From Candidatus Kuenenia stuttgartensis (lineage in GTDB: Bacteria; Planctomycetota; Planctomycetia; Isosphaerales; Isosphaeraceae): a stretch of DNA of 63,382 nucleotides. This document shows, piece by piece, positions 44,560 through 54,059 of this stretch. The number at the start of each line of letters is the position of its first letter. The stretch's first letter is position 1. A program made the translations under genes and the position numbers. Location: positions 1-63,382 of the forward strand of contig CAMBEP010000027.1 in NCBI GenBank assembly GCA_945865635.1, written 5' to 3'. Under the pieces are notes generated by a model. That model worked only from the letters and a program-made list of their open reading frames with translations. It searched no databases and had not been told where the DNA came from.

Positions 44560-44995
44560 AGGATTTAAACCCTGAATTTGTAATGACCTGAGTGAATTGC
44601 TTCAAGATTGGCCGGGCGACCGTCTCGGGTCTGTCGGGAGGTGATGAGATGAAGAACCTATTCTGATCATTTTGAGCAGGACTGCCAGTGGAAAATGATC
44701 AAATTTTGGAACAGACTTGTGGTCGATCCGGAAACCATTTGGTGAGCAATATTTATCGGAATTGATGATTGATCTCAGGCCCATATTTTGGTTGATGGGG
44801 TCTCTGTAGAGGATGAGAAACGAAAACTTTTGGACTTATCCTGTTGAATAGATTGAAAAAAACGATCCAGATGGGCAGAATAGCAGAGTCAGACAAACCG
44901 GCAGGTATAGAACCGGTCGGAATAAGAGGATTCATCGGGCGGGCTGTCGAATCGGCTTTTGGCGGAGTCTAGCAAACTCATTCTGATCGGATTCG
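44560..44995. other. 436-base intergenic stretch with an inverted repeat
   Basis: No gene is supported between the divergent dehydrogenase and GH10-like genes. TGATCATTTT at 44664-44673 and AAAATGATCA at 44692-44701 form a perfect 10-bp inverted repeat, with a smaller ACTG-C-CAGT palindrome in its loop. It could be an operator or leader hairpin for the dehydrogenase. No convincing promoter pair was found. Confidence 0.5.
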
Positions 44996-46537
44996 ATGGC
45001 TTGGAACGGTCATATCACCCACCACATTGGCAATTCAGGCGACCAAATGGCGCAAGTCAAGTTTCTTCTGAACGCGCCTGAATCCCAGGGCTGGTCGCTG
45101 GATCCCAAGTTGATTCACGTGCTGGACCTGGAGCGGACACCTTATCAGGTGAAAACCCGTTTTGAGAATGGTCTATTGATTTGCCAGACGGCCACGCCCG
45201 AGAGCCTGAGGGTTCAGGTGCCTTGGTCGCTTCCGGGTCAGGATCCAGTGATTCTGGGCACATCAACCTTACCGACTCAAACGGAGCCTTACCTGCTGGT
45301 ATTGGAGTTGGCACGTGGCCGATTGACAGAGCTTCGTCATTTTTTCATGGATGGGCCCGCCATCGGCAACAGGCAAGTGCCGAAGGGTTTGCTTGAGGCG
45401 CACCGCACTTTTGTCAAAGCGGTCATGAACCGTAATGACATTGAGCAGTGTGCGGTCTTGGCGACACGCTCGCTGGAGCAATCGATGGAGCTGGCCCGCA
45501 GCCACTTAAGGCATGTGATCCATCCAGAGAAAACGGATCTCTTAGTCTCAAAAAAATTGTGTATTGATGTGACAGGTGTTTCTGAAGCGGATGCGCGACT
45601 GAATTGGGCGATAGGTCATGCCAATGCATGCCGAATTGGCCCATTGTGGCGCGAGCTGATGCCACTTGAAAACAAGATTGACTGGTCGGCTTGGGATTTG
45701 CCAGTGAGTCGGGTTTACGATTCGGGCATGAAAGTGCATGCTGGGCCATTGATTGATTTTTCGGAGGCTGGGCTTCCGACCTGGCTGAGCCATTACGACG
45801 ACATAACGCAGCTCTCGCGGGTGGTGGCCAATTATGTCTTTTATGTGGTTAAAAATTTGAAGTCCAAGGTGCAGGTATGGCATGTGGTGCGGCGTCCGGC
45901 GATGGGGAAGGTTTGTGGATTATCGGAAGAGCAGCAGATCAAGATTACAGTGGCCGCGATTCAAGCTGTGTCACAAGCGGCGCCTGATGCCAAGATCGTG
46001 GTGGACCTGACCACTCCGTGGGCGGAATGGCTGTCGCAGGATGGATTTGAGCTTGGCCCATTGCACCTGGCTGACACGCTGGCGCGAGCAGATCTTGGGG
46101 TTACGGGGATTGGCCTGGAGCTCGCCTTGGGGTATCCATCTCCGGGCAGTCATCGCCGTGAATTGATCGACGTATCCAAAATGCTTGATCTTTATCAGCT
46201 CATCAATCTGCCTTTGCATTTAAGTCTCTCCATGCCAAGCCAATTGGCGGCGACCTTGACCCCGCAACATCCACCCCTGCAGGGCTTGATTGCTGCCGAT
46301 ACCCGCCAATGGCCGAGTGGATGCACGGAAGCGGACCAGGCCGAACTGGCCATGAGTGTCCTGCGATTGGCGTCTTCCAAATCGATTGTGGAATCCCTGA
46401 CCTGGTCGCGACTGTGCGACGATCAGCCAGGCGAATTCCTTCATTCTGGCCTTTTCCGGGCCGACGGGCAGCCAAAATTGCTTGCTCTTGAGCTCGAACG
46501 AGTTCGGCAGTCGCGACCAAATCCGTTTGGAAACTAG
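44996..46537 (+). CDS. GH10-like TIM-barrel protein lacking catalytic glutamates
   Basis: 513 residues from the ATG at 44996; an ATG at 45047 (MAQVKFLLNAPE) is equally plausible. The C-terminal two thirds follow the glycoside hydrolase 10 pattern: SKVQVWHVV at strand 4, AIQAVSQAAPDAKIVVD, GIGLELALGYP at strand 6, LPLHLSLSMPSQ at strand 7, and a closing FLHSGLFRADGQPKLLALELERV. In active GH10 enzymes strand 4 ends in VVNE and strand 7 in TELD. Here these read VVRR (R299-R300) and SLSM (411 is Leu), so both catalytic glutamates are missing. It may bind rather than cut glycans. No signal peptide is visible. Confidence 0.65.
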   Translation: MAWNGHITHHIGNSGDQMAQVKFLLNAPESQGWSLDPKLIHVLDLERTPYQVKTRFENGLLICQTATPESLRVQVPWSLPGQDPVILGTSTLPTQTEPYLLVLELARGRLTELRHFFMDGPAIGNRQVPKGLLEAHRTFVKAVMNRNDIEQCAVLATRSLEQSMELARSHLRHVIHPEKTDLLVSKKLCIDVTGVSEADARLNWAIGHANACRIGPLWRELMPLENKIDWSAWDLPVSRVYDSGMKVHAGPLIDFSEAGLPTWLSHYDDITQLSRVVANYVFYVVKNLKSKVQVWHVVRRPAMGKVCGLSEEQQIKITVAAIQAVSQAAPDAKIVVDLTTPWAEWLSQDGFELGPLHLADTLARADLGVTGIGLELALGYPSPGSHRRELIDVSKMLDLYQLINLPLHLSLSMPSQLAATLTPQHPPLQGLIAADTRQWPSGCTEADQAELAMSVLRLASSKSIVESLTWSRLCDDQPGEFLHSGLFRADGQPKLLALELERVRQSRPNPFGN

Positions 46538-46710
46538 GCCCTGAATCGTTGAATTCCAAATTGGGATGCGTTAATCTGGTTCCCAACTGCCTAGACAGGT
46601 GAAATACAAATTTTTACCTCAAGATTCGCACCCCCCGACTAGTCGGATCCAAGGGCTGGATCGGCAATCCCGTTTTCAAAAACCATGCTCCCGAAAGGCT
46701 GGAATACAGA

Positions 46711-47175
46711 ATGTCTGCAGAAGCCAAAATCAAAGAACTCAATCTTGAACTTCCAAACGCCCCTAAACCAATTGGCACCTATAAACCCGCAGTCAGGGCC
46801 GGGAATTTGCTCTATGTCAGTGGCCATGGCCCTTTAAAGAGCGATGGCACTTCCATCAAGGGCCGAGTTGGCGACGATCTCGACCTGGCCGCCGGCCAAG
46901 CTGCTGCCCGACAGACAGGCCTGGCCATTCTGGCCACCCTGCGAGACCATCTGGGCTCGCTTGATAAAGTGGTCCGGCTGGTGAAGACACTGGGCATGGT
47001 CAATTCCACAGCCGATTTCAATGATCATCCCAAAGTCATCAATGGCTATTCAAACCTCATGGCCGAAGTCTTCGGGGCTGATGCCGGAGTCGGCGCCCGG
47101 TCAGCCGTTGGCATGGGCAGCCTCCCTGGACAGATTGCCGTGGAAATTGAAGCGATTTTTGAATTCAAAGATTGA
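46711..47175 (+). CDS. RidA/YjgF family protein
   Basis: 154 residues. It matches the longer RidA-like subgroup: IGTYKPAVRAGNLLYVSGHGP, GQAAARQTGLAILATLRDHLGSLDKVVRLVKTLGMVNSTADF, GADAGVGARSAVGMGSLPGQIAVEIEAIFE, with the substrate-site arginine in GARSAVG. Characterised RidA proteins hydrolyse reactive enamines/imines left by PLP enzymes. The SDR gene follows by 21 bases and is probably co-transcribed. Confidence 0.9.
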   Translation: MSAEAKIKELNLELPNAPKPIGTYKPAVRAGNLLYVSGHGPLKSDGTSIKGRVGDDLDLAAGQAAARQTGLAILATLRDHLGSLDKVVRLVKTLGMVNSTADFNDHPKVINGYSNLMAEVFGADAGVGARSAVGMGSLPGQIAVEIEAIFEFKD

Positions 47176-47196
47176 TCTTTTAGAACTATTTCCATC

Positions 47197-47997
47197 ATGA
47201 AATCGTCGAGCAGCCCATTCCATCATCGTAACGCCCTGGTAATTGGCGGAACGAGTGGAATCGGTCGCTCTGCGGCCTGTGCATTGGCCGATCAGGGGGC
47301 GAATGTCATTGTCATCGGCAAGCCCGATGATACCAGCCAGATCGAAGCATGCTTTCTGAAGCAGATTTACACAGATATGACCAGCCGGAAGGAATGTCGG
47401 GCTGCATTTGATCAGATCCTGGATTTATTTCTGTATCGGTTGGATATCGTGGTGCACACCGTGGGCGGATCAGCCCGATCCATGGGCGATGGGCCTCTGG
47501 TCGATTGCACCGAGGCCGGATGGCACGCGGCACTTCGGCTAAACCTTGATTCCGCCTTTCATAGTGTGCAGGCCGCTATAACCCAAATGCAAACGCAAAC
47601 ACCCGATGGATCTGGCCAGCGCGGCTCGATTGTAGTCGTCGGTTCGGTTCTGGCCGATCATCCGTCTGTTCAGTTCTTTAATACAATCGGTTATGCCGTT
47701 GCAAAGGCTGGGCTTGAGGCGCTGGTGAAAAACGCCGCAGCCGCCCATGCCCTGGATGGGATTCGGGTGAACATGCTCAAGCCGGGTCTAGTCCATACCC
47801 CCATGGCCAATCGGGCAATCAGCAAGCCGGAAATTGCCTTTTACTTGCAGAAGAAGCAGCCCCTGACACAAGGGCCAATCTCAGCCGATGCTTGCGCCAA
47901 GGCCATTCTCGCCTTGGTCGACCCTGGAATTGCTGGCCTGACAGGCGCTATTATGACGCTTGACGGAGGCTGGTCTCTGACCGACCCCTTTTCCTGA
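47197..47997 (+). CDS. short-chain dehydrogenase/reductase
   Basis: 266 residues. The SDR cofactor motif is ALVIGGTSGIGRSAACALADQGANVIVIG. The active-site tyrosine and lysine are in IGYAVAKAGLEALVKN, with the catalytic serine in VVVGSVLADH. The C-terminus LTGAIMTLDGGWSLTDP is also typical. It should reduce or oxidise a small carbonyl/alcohol with NAD(P). The preceding RidA gene suggests a shared small-molecule pathway, but the substrate is unknown. Confidence 0.93.
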   Translation: MKSSSSPFHHRNALVIGGTSGIGRSAACALADQGANVIVIGKPDDTSQIEACFLKQIYTDMTSRKECRAAFDQILDLFLYRLDIVVHTVGGSARSMGDGPLVDCTEAGWHAALRLNLDSAFHSVQAAITQMQTQTPDGSGQRGSIVVVGSVLADHPSVQFFNTIGYAVAKAGLEALVKNAAAAHALDGIRVNMLKPGLVHTPMANRAISKPEIAFYLQKKQPLTQGPISADACAKAILALVDPGIAGLTGAIMTLDGGWSLTDPFS

Positions 47998-48011
47998 CGG
48001 ATTGCCCGATT

Positions 48012-49007
48012 TCATTTGGACGACTGTTCATAAACACGCACTTCCGGGTGCATCGTATACATGCGCAGGGTTCCATTATCGAGAGGCACAATCTGCCCGC
48101 TGGAACTGTTGTTTTTGATCAATGGATCTACCGAGCATTTATTCCAGTGGATCAAATCTTTGGAACGGGCCATGGTGGTTGTCCAGTACGGGCCAAATGG
48201 CCGTTTTTCATTGGCATGAAGTACGGCATAATAATATTCGCCAATTTTAAGCACTTGGTTCAAGGCGACTGCACCACGATCATAAGCCTTTGGGCCCAGG
48301 GCGATGACGGGTTCATCCTGCACATTGGTAAAAACTTTGCGATTGCTGGACCGGGCGAGCCAGACTCCGGCATCGCCACGCTCGTAAAAGAGATGCCATA
48401 TGCCATTTTCGAACATCAAGAATGGAGTTCCTCGGGGGCCTTCTGCGATCTGATTACCGTTTTTGAGTCGAATATCCAGTGGGCCTTCGCGGCGCCAGTC
48501 AAGGCCATCGTCTGAAATGAAACTGTGGGCAATGTCATTTTTGCCTTCGGCCACCATGATCCATTGATGATCATGTTTTAATATGGAGATGTCTTCAACC
48601 CATTCGTTCTGAATCAGAGGATTTCGATCCGAGCGTTTCCAATGGATTCCATCGTCTGAAATGGCCATGCCCAAGCGTCTGAGTTCGGTCTGAGCGACAT
48701 TGTAACCTGTATAATACATTCGCCACTGGGCGCCATCTCGCACAATCCAGCCGCGCTCTCGGATCTTTGCATCCCAGGCATCGCCCGATGCACCCTGAAA
48801 TACGGGATTGACTTGGGGAATCACCTTCCATCGCACCAACTCCGAAGGAAATTCAACACTGGTATCGACAGACTCAAGGCCTGGCTTTTGAGCCACAGCC
48901 TGCGCCTGGCAGGTTGTGAAATGGGTTGCATGTGTGACTTGCAGAATCAGGGCCAGCAGGCTTGTTCCGATATGGTTTCTGTATTTGGCCAGAGCCATGG
49001 TTTTCAT
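48012..49007 (-). CDS. secreted GH43/GH32-like five-bladed beta-propeller protein
   Basis: 331 residues from the ATG at 49007. The longer frame to 49136 would place the hydrophobic signal internally; from 49007 the N-terminus (MKTMALAKYRNHIGTSLLALILQV...CQAQA) is a plausible signal peptide. Propeller repeats are visible: LGMAISDDGIHWKRS, HSFISDDGLDWRREG and TMARSKDLIHWNKC. EGPRGTPFLMFENGIWHLFYE and YDRGAVALNQVLKIG resemble glycosidases of clan GH-F/J. It probably acts on sugars outside the cell. It is convergent with the SDR gene, 14 bases apart. Confidence 0.8.
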   Translation of the reverse strand: MKTMALAKYRNHIGTSLLALILQVTHATHFTTCQAQAVAQKPGLESVDTSVEFPSELVRWKVIPQVNPVFQGASGDAWDAKIRERGWIVRDGAQWRMYYTGYNVAQTELRRLGMAISDDGIHWKRSDRNPLIQNEWVEDISILKHDHQWIMVAEGKNDIAHSFISDDGLDWRREGPLDIRLKNGNQIAEGPRGTPFLMFENGIWHLFYERGDAGVWLARSSNRKVFTNVQDEPVIALGPKAYDRGAVALNQVLKIGEYYYAVLHANEKRPFGPYWTTTMARSKDLIHWNKCSVDPLIKNNSSSGQIVPLDNGTLRMYTMHPEVRVYEQSSK

Positions 49008-49151
49008 CCGTTTTCGTGTTGGAGATGCAAAATCAGAGCCAGATAACTGGATCATAACATAAGTGATACCAGGGGCTGTGCCATCCGTTTTTGTTTTTTG
49101 ATAATCGTTCGAATTCATGCGGATCAGTCGTTGCATATTTCTGAAAAAAGA

Positions 49152-50279
49152 TCAGAACGAAGTGATTGGCGGAGGTGTGGGATCTGCAACGGCTTCAATT
49201 TCAGAGTCGGGCACGACACTCATGACTAATGCCCATTTTCGGCCGCGGGGGAAGTGTTCGAGAGTGAGTCGAATGATGGCAGCGATTGGAGTGGCCAGAA
49301 AGAGGCCGACCGTGCCCCACATAAATCCCCAGAACAGACAGCTTAAAAGTACGGTGGTGCCATTGAGATCCATCGTACGGCCCATGACAATCGGTGTCAG
49401 CAGGTATCCTTCAAGCAGGGACAATCCGACAAAAACAAGGATAACTACAAGCATGTCCGCCGGCGACCCGGTTTGTGACAATGCAACCAGCGACATCAAC
49501 AATGCAGCCATGGCCTGCCCGAGATACGGTATAAAATTTGCAAACCCTGCGAATACACCAAGAATGATTGCAAAATTGACTTTGAGAAGACCAAGTGCAA
49601 CAGCCACAGAAATACCGAAAACGAGGTTGATCATGGCCCTGACGACCAGATATCGGCGCATGCTTTTGGCCAGGTGCTTGAAGAGGTTTTCGTAGAAGAT
49701 GGATTCTTTTTTGGTTTTCCCTATGGCCAGAGCCAGTCGTGGCTCAAGGATTGGCTGTTCGACAGTAAAAAAGATGGCTAGGATGAGGGTCAGCAGCCCT
49801 TCGCTGATCAAGCCTGTGATATTGGATGCAGGATCGCCAAGCCCTTTGAAAATCAGGCCGGCATTACGTTCGCCAAAGGCGGCGATGAGCTGGGGTTCGG
49901 GCAGGAGGGATCCGAGTTTGGGATAATCGCGAACAAAGTCCGTGAGGTTTTGGCCGATTTTCGAGCTGAGTCGTGAGATGTCAATTGGTAAGCTGAGCGA
50001 TAATTCCGCGAGATGATCCACAGCGATCACACCGAGATAGCCCCCACCCGCCCCAAGCATGAGAAACATAAGAATCGAGGCTGTGGACTGAGAAACTCTG
50101 AGAATACGTTTGATAAACAAGGTGGCAGGAAGCAGCAGGCAGGCGAGCAAAAGGGCAAGCGAGATGGGTACGAGGATGGGCCGAAAAAGGTAGACGAGAG
50201 CGAGCAGGCCAAACAGGATCATCATGAACGATGCATGTGAGAGTAAGCTGAATCGATGAGTGGTCGGGCTGGCGGTCAT
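49152..50279 (-). CDS. AI-2E family (PerM/YdiK-like) membrane exporter
   Basis: 375 residues with about eight hydrophobic segments. An N-terminal pair of helices (FGLLALVYLFRPILVPISLALLLACLLLP) is followed by a large soluble loop, then FANFIPYLGQAMAALLMSLVALSQ, LVFVGLSLLEGYLLTPIVMGRTMDLNGTTVLLSCLFWGFMWGTVGLFLATPIAAIIRL, all family signatures. Members export autoinducer-2-like molecules or act as ion antiporters; which applies cannot be seen. It follows 145 bases upstream of the propeller gene on the same strand. Confidence 0.93.
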   Translation of the reverse strand: MTASPTTHRFSLLSHASFMMILFGLLALVYLFRPILVPISLALLLACLLLPATLFIKRILRVSQSTASILMFLMLGAGGGYLGVIAVDHLAELSLSLPIDISRLSSKIGQNLTDFVRDYPKLGSLLPEPQLIAAFGERNAGLIFKGLGDPASNITGLISEGLLTLILAIFFTVEQPILEPRLALAIGKTKKESIFYENLFKHLAKSMRRYLVVRAMINLVFGISVAVALGLLKVNFAIILGVFAGFANFIPYLGQAMAALLMSLVALSQTGSPADMLVVILVFVGLSLLEGYLLTPIVMGRTMDLNGTTVLLSCLFWGFMWGTVGLFLATPIAAIIRLTLEHFPRGRKWALVMSVVPDSEIEAVADPTPPPITSF

Positions 50280-50718
50280 TCGTAATGTTTTGCTTTATCA
50301 AGGGTTCAATGCAAACGGGAGAGGAATGACTAAGAAGATCGGCAAGAGCGTGGCCTCGGATTCTGTTTTAATCCATTTTCAAAATACCTTTTCCGGTGGT
50401 TTGGGACAAGGCGGAAATCTGGATTGGGGTTATCAGGCTTTTTTTGGGGGTGCTTTGGGATTGCAAGTTGGTCCACCAAAAAACTCTGGGATTTGTGCAG
50501 GGCAAATGATTAAAGGTTCCGGCTTGTGCCCCGGTCTGATTTGAATCGTTGAATCGATCACAATTGTAGCCTGGAAGTTGACAAAATCAGGATTTCAAAA
50601 GACGGTGAAAAAGAGTTTTTCCGAGATCTTTCTCAGAATGGGGTTGTTTTAATGTCGGGAGTCAGAGCAAAATAGGGCCATTCCACGGCTCTGTATAAAC
50701 AACTTGACTCAACGAAAA
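50280..50718. other. 439-base intergenic stretch, no clear feature
   Basis: The gap lies between the divergent exporter and Mla permease genes. An open frame at 50260-50544 is compositionally poor and overlaps the exporter start, so I reject it. No repeat, hairpin or convincing promoter stands out, though both promoters must lie here. Confidence 0.4.
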
Positions 50719-51609
50719 ATGTCTCAAAAATCGATCCCAAATCCAGCGGTTCAGTCAGTCATCGATCCCGAAACGGGTCGTCGTGTTGAGCCGTCAGCCG
50801 AGAGCAGGCCTGGTTTCGGGTCTGGACTGGTTGATCTGATTGCCTTTATCGGCAGCTTGAGCATGTTTAATCTTTCTGCACTGCGATGGTTGATCTATCG
50901 TCCACCGCGATGGCGTAATCTGCGGCCCTTGTTTTATTCGATTGGAGTTGCCAGCACGACGGTTGTGGGAATGACCGGTTTTTTCATCGGAATGGTGCTG
51001 GCAGTGCAGTCGTACCACTCATTCCGGGAGATGGGGCTCGAGTCGCGGATGGGTGCGGTCATCAATGTGACGCTTGTGAAGGAACTTGGGCCAGTGCTGG
51101 CGGCGACAATGCTTGCGGGCCGGATTGGCTCGGCCATGGCGGCGGAACTGGGTACCATGCGGGTGACGGAGCAAATTGATGCTCTATCTGCTCTTGGCAC
51201 GAATCCGATTCAGGTCTTGGTGGTGCCCAGGCTGGTGACGTGTGTGCTATTGATCCCCTTACTGACCGGCATTGCAGACTGCCTGGGAATTATCGGGGGC
51301 AACCTGATATCGACCCAGCTCTTTGCGATCGACAACTATTTTTACTGGTATTACACCGAAAAGTTCGTCGAAATGGCCGACTTGGTGGCAGGCTTGGTCA
51401 AGAGCGTCTTTTTTGGCTATAGCATAGGGATTATCGCATGCCATCGCGGTTTTCATTCCAAGGCAGGAGCCGAGGGGGTGGGCCGGGCCGCGACCGAGTC
51501 GTTTGTGCTTTCGTTTGTGATCATTCTGGCGATCGATCTGGTGGTCGGTTCTGCCTGGAACTCGGTTTACAGGATTTTGTATCCGGAGGTCAGCGAAAGC
51601 TTGATCTAG
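50719..51609 (+). CDS. mlaE: MlaE-type ABC transporter permease
   Basis: 296 residues from the ATG at 50719 (an in-frame TTG is at 50704). The MlaE/YrbE signatures are VVGMTGFFIGMVLAVQSYHSFREMGLESRMGAVINVTLVKELGPVLAATMLAGRIGSAMAAELGTMRVTEQIDALSALGTNPI and the C-terminal FFGYSIGIIACHRGFHSKAGAEGVGRAATESFV. It is the membrane part of the lipid-transport ABC system; the ATPase, MCE protein and another membrane protein follow. Homologues move phospholipids between inner and outer membranes. Confidence 0.95.
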   Translation: MSQKSIPNPAVQSVIDPETGRRVEPSAESRPGFGSGLVDLIAFIGSLSMFNLSALRWLIYRPPRWRNLRPLFYSIGVASTTVVGMTGFFIGMVLAVQSYHSFREMGLESRMGAVINVTLVKELGPVLAATMLAGRIGSAMAAELGTMRVTEQIDALSALGTNPIQVLVVPRLVTCVLLIPLLTGIADCLGIIGGNLISTQLFAIDNYFYWYYTEKFVEMADLVAGLVKSVFFGYSIGIIACHRGFHSKAGAEGVGRAATESFVLSFVIILAIDLVVGSAWNSVYRILYPEVSESLI

Positions 51610-51635
51610 TTCATGACCTTGAAGGCCTAAGAATT

Positions 51636-51642
51636 GGAAGGA
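51636..51642 (+). promoter_or_regulatory. ribosome binding site that fixes a TTG start
   Basis: GGAAGGA lies ten bases before the TTG at 51653. No ATG or GTG with such a site precedes the ABC domain of the following gene, so this site supports the TTG start and with it the long N-terminal extension. Confidence 0.6.
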
Positions 51643-51652
51643 TTGAGCGACT

Positions 51653-52864
51653 TTGGTTGACGATCAGAGCCCCCCTATCAACGACCCTGAAAACGGCGAT
51701 CCAGTTGCCAAGGAGTATACGCCTCCATGGAGCTTTTCGTCATTTGACGGATCGGACGAGGGTTCGGGCGAGCTGGTGGCAGAGCAGGTTTCGGTGATCA
51801 ACGGGAGACCTGAAATTGAGATTGAAACTGCGACTTTAGGCTATGCTCAGAGCGGCTCACTGGGATCGGCAGGCGAGCCGTCGACGATAGTAAACGAGCC
51901 ATTTGCCGAGCCAAAGCAATCGCCCCCCGATCCATCCCGGCCGGCTGTTGTGGAGGTTGTGGGGTCATTTTTAAAGCCTTATAAATATGCGGACAAGCCA
52001 GTTGTGATCGAGTTTGAGAATGTGACGAAATCATTTCGGAACCAGATGGTTTTGCGAGATCTTTCGTTTGAGATCCGTCAGGGCGAGACAGTCTGCCTGA
52101 TTGGCGAATCGGGTTGTGGCAAGACGGTGAATCTAAAATTGATGATAGGACTGATGAAGCCTGACAAGGGCACTGTCAAGTTCAAGGGCGACCGCATTTC
52201 GAAAATGAACGAGAAGCAGCTTACAGCGACTCGGATCAAGTTTGGGTTCCTGTTCCAGATGGCCGCCCTATTTGACAGCATGTCCGTCTACGACAATGTC
52301 GCGTTTGGGCTTCGCGAGCATAGACTTATGGAGGAGCCCCTGATGCCCGTCTACATTCGCGAGCGGCTTGCGGAGGTGGGACTGCCGCCGGGGGTTGAAA
52401 CAAAGAAGCCAGCCGAACTTTCGGGAGGTCAGCGCAAGCGGGTGGGGCTGGCCAGGGCGCTGGCCCTGAAGCCGGAAGTGATGCTTTATGATGAGCCGAC
52501 AACAGGGCTGGATCCGATCATGACGGACATCATCAATGAGCTGATCATTCAGTCGCAGGATCATGGAGCAAAGACCGGGATCATTGTGACTCACGAGATG
52601 CGGACGGTTTTGAAATGTGCCGACCGCGTGATCATGCTCTACCCGATATCGCGGCTTGGGCCCAAGGAATCGCAGATTCTTTACAATGGGCCGCCAGAAG
52701 GGATGGAGGAGGATGCCGACCCGCGTGTGCGGCAGTTTGTCAAGGGCGAGGCCGGTGAGCGGATCCGCGAAATGAGCAGCGCCAGGCAAGCCGACGAATA
52801 TGAGTCGGGCCTGGTGCGCATGCACCCGGACGACATTGTGTCCGCCCGGCCGAACCCATCCTGA
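51653..52864 (+). CDS. mlaF: MlaF-type ABC ATPase with N-terminal extension
   Basis: 403 residues from a TTG with a strong upstream GGAAGGA. The ATPase domain starts near residue 118 (VVIEFENVTKSFRNQMVLRDLSF). It has Walker A GESGCGKT, signature ELSGGQRKRVGLARAL, Walker B VMLYDEPTTGLDP and the H-loop IIVTHEM. The first 115 residues are acidic, proline rich and look disordered; typical MlaF (about 270 residues) lacks them. The tail after the ATPase (about 345-403) is charged. It powers the lipid transporter with MlaE and MlaD; the gap to mlaE is 43 bases. Confidence 0.92.
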   Translation: MVDDQSPPINDPENGDPVAKEYTPPWSFSSFDGSDEGSGELVAEQVSVINGRPEIEIETATLGYAQSGSLGSAGEPSTIVNEPFAEPKQSPPDPSRPAVVEVVGSFLKPYKYADKPVVIEFENVTKSFRNQMVLRDLSFEIRQGETVCLIGESGCGKTVNLKLMIGLMKPDKGTVKFKGDRISKMNEKQLTATRIKFGFLFQMAALFDSMSVYDNVAFGLREHRLMEEPLMPVYIRERLAEVGLPPGVETKKPAELSGGQRKRVGLARALALKPEVMLYDEPTTGLDPIMTDIINELIIQSQDHGAKTGIIVTHEMRTVLKCADRVIMLYPISRLGPKESQILYNGPPEGMEEDADPRVRQFVKGEAGERIREMSSARQADEYESGLVRMHPDDIVSARPNPS

Positions 52865-52931
52865 AACAAGCATCAATGAGACAGAATCTGTATCAGGCAA
52901 ATTCATCAATGAGCAAATGGAGATTCAACGG

Positions 52932-54059
52932 ATGAGTGACAGAGCCCTGGAATTCCGGATCGGCATCTTTATCATTTTCGCCTCGATCGGGCTGATCGGC
53001 TTGGGGATCATGTTCAGCGGCGGCTTGCAGTTGGGCGCCAAGCAAAGCTATATCACCGTCAAGTTTGTGAACGCGCCCGGAGTTGCTGTGGGTGTTCCGG
53101 TGCGCAAGAACGGGATTCGGATCGGGGCGGTGACCAAGGTAGAATTTGATGAGCGCACGGATCGCCCGAAAAACGAGCCGGAAGGCGTTTTGATCACGCT
53201 TGGGATCGAAGAGCCATTCAAGCTGACTCAGGAAAGCATACCGATGATCCAGAGAGCCTTGATTGGCGACACTTTGATCGAAATCATGACAGGCTCGAAA
53301 AAGAATCCGGAACCAATCCAGCTTTCAGCCGACCCCGAAAAAGCCATGATCATTCAGGGTCAGGTCAGCGCCGACCCGAACGAAGCACTGGCCCTGGCCA
53401 CCAATGCCTTAAACCAGGCCGGTAAGACACTGAGCTCCATCGAAGAGGCGGCTATTGGGGTGGCGGCCCTGACCAAAAAAGCTGAGTTGCTGGAAGATTT
53501 CATCAACACCTGGAGCAAGACCGGCAAGAATCTCGGCCAGCTTGCCGAACGCGCCGACAAAATTGTGGTGGAAAATGAGGCCGACATCAAACCCTCCATC
53601 GCTGCCCTGAAACGAATCCTGGAAGGTGCCGACCAAACCTTCGACGCCGACGCCCGCAGCCGGATTCAGGCCGTGATCAAGCGGGCCGATGCCCTGACCG
53701 AATCGCTCGACAAAGATGTGATGGCCGCACTGAAGCCTCTGGCAGCCGACTTGGGCAGCGACACCAAGCGAACCCCCGTGACAAATCTCGGCCAAGCCCT
53801 TCTGAGGCTCAATGCCATGGCCGCCCAGCTTGGTCTCCTGACACGCACCCTGAGCGACTCCAATGGCCAGCTCAATACCACCGGATCCCTTCAGAAGCTC
53901 CTGACTGACGGCAGTTTATACAGCGAAACCACCGCCACGATGCGCGGCGCCAACGAAATCGTCAAAGCCCTTCGGCCCGCCATTAAAAACATGTCGGTTT
54001 TCGCCGAACGTGTGGCCGCTGACCCCGGCGCCATCTCACGCGGAGCCCTGAAACCGTGA
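52932..54059 (+). CDS. mlaD: MlaD-type MCE domain lipid-binding protein
   Basis: 375 residues from the ATG at 52932, with GGAG eight to nine bases upstream. One N-terminal transmembrane helix (IGIFIIFASIGLIGLGIMFSGG, about 10-31) anchors the MCE domain (about 40-140: YITVKFVNAPGVAVGVPVRKNGIRIGAVTKVEF). Beyond it lies a long helical, coiled-coil-like C-terminal part (ALALATNALNQAGKTLSSIEEAAIGVAALTKKAELL, ALKRILEGADQTFDADARSRIQAVIKRAD). E. coli MlaD is about 180 residues; this extra length is like MCE proteins that form long needles. It hands lipids to or from the MlaE/F complex. Confidence 0.93.
   Translation: MSDRALEFRIGIFIIFASIGLIGLGIMFSGGLQLGAKQSYITVKFVNAPGVAVGVPVRKNGIRIGAVTKVEFDERTDRPKNEPEGVLITLGIEEPFKLTQESIPMIQRALIGDTLIEIMTGSKKNPEPIQLSADPEKAMIIQGQVSADPNEALALATNALNQAGKTLSSIEEAAIGVAALTKKAELLEDFINTWSKTGKNLGQLAERADKIVVENEADIKPSIAALKRILEGADQTFDADARSRIQAVIKRADALTESLDKDVMAALKPLAADLGSDTKRTPVTNLGQALLRLNAMAAQLGLLTRTLSDSNGQLNTTGSLQKLLTDGSLYSETTATMRGANEIVKALRPAIKNMSVFAERVAADPGAISRGALKP

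Noticed and set aside
50260..50544. 94-codon open frame between the exporter and mlaE
   Set aside because: It overlaps the exporter start, is Gly rich, and has no binding site or family pattern.
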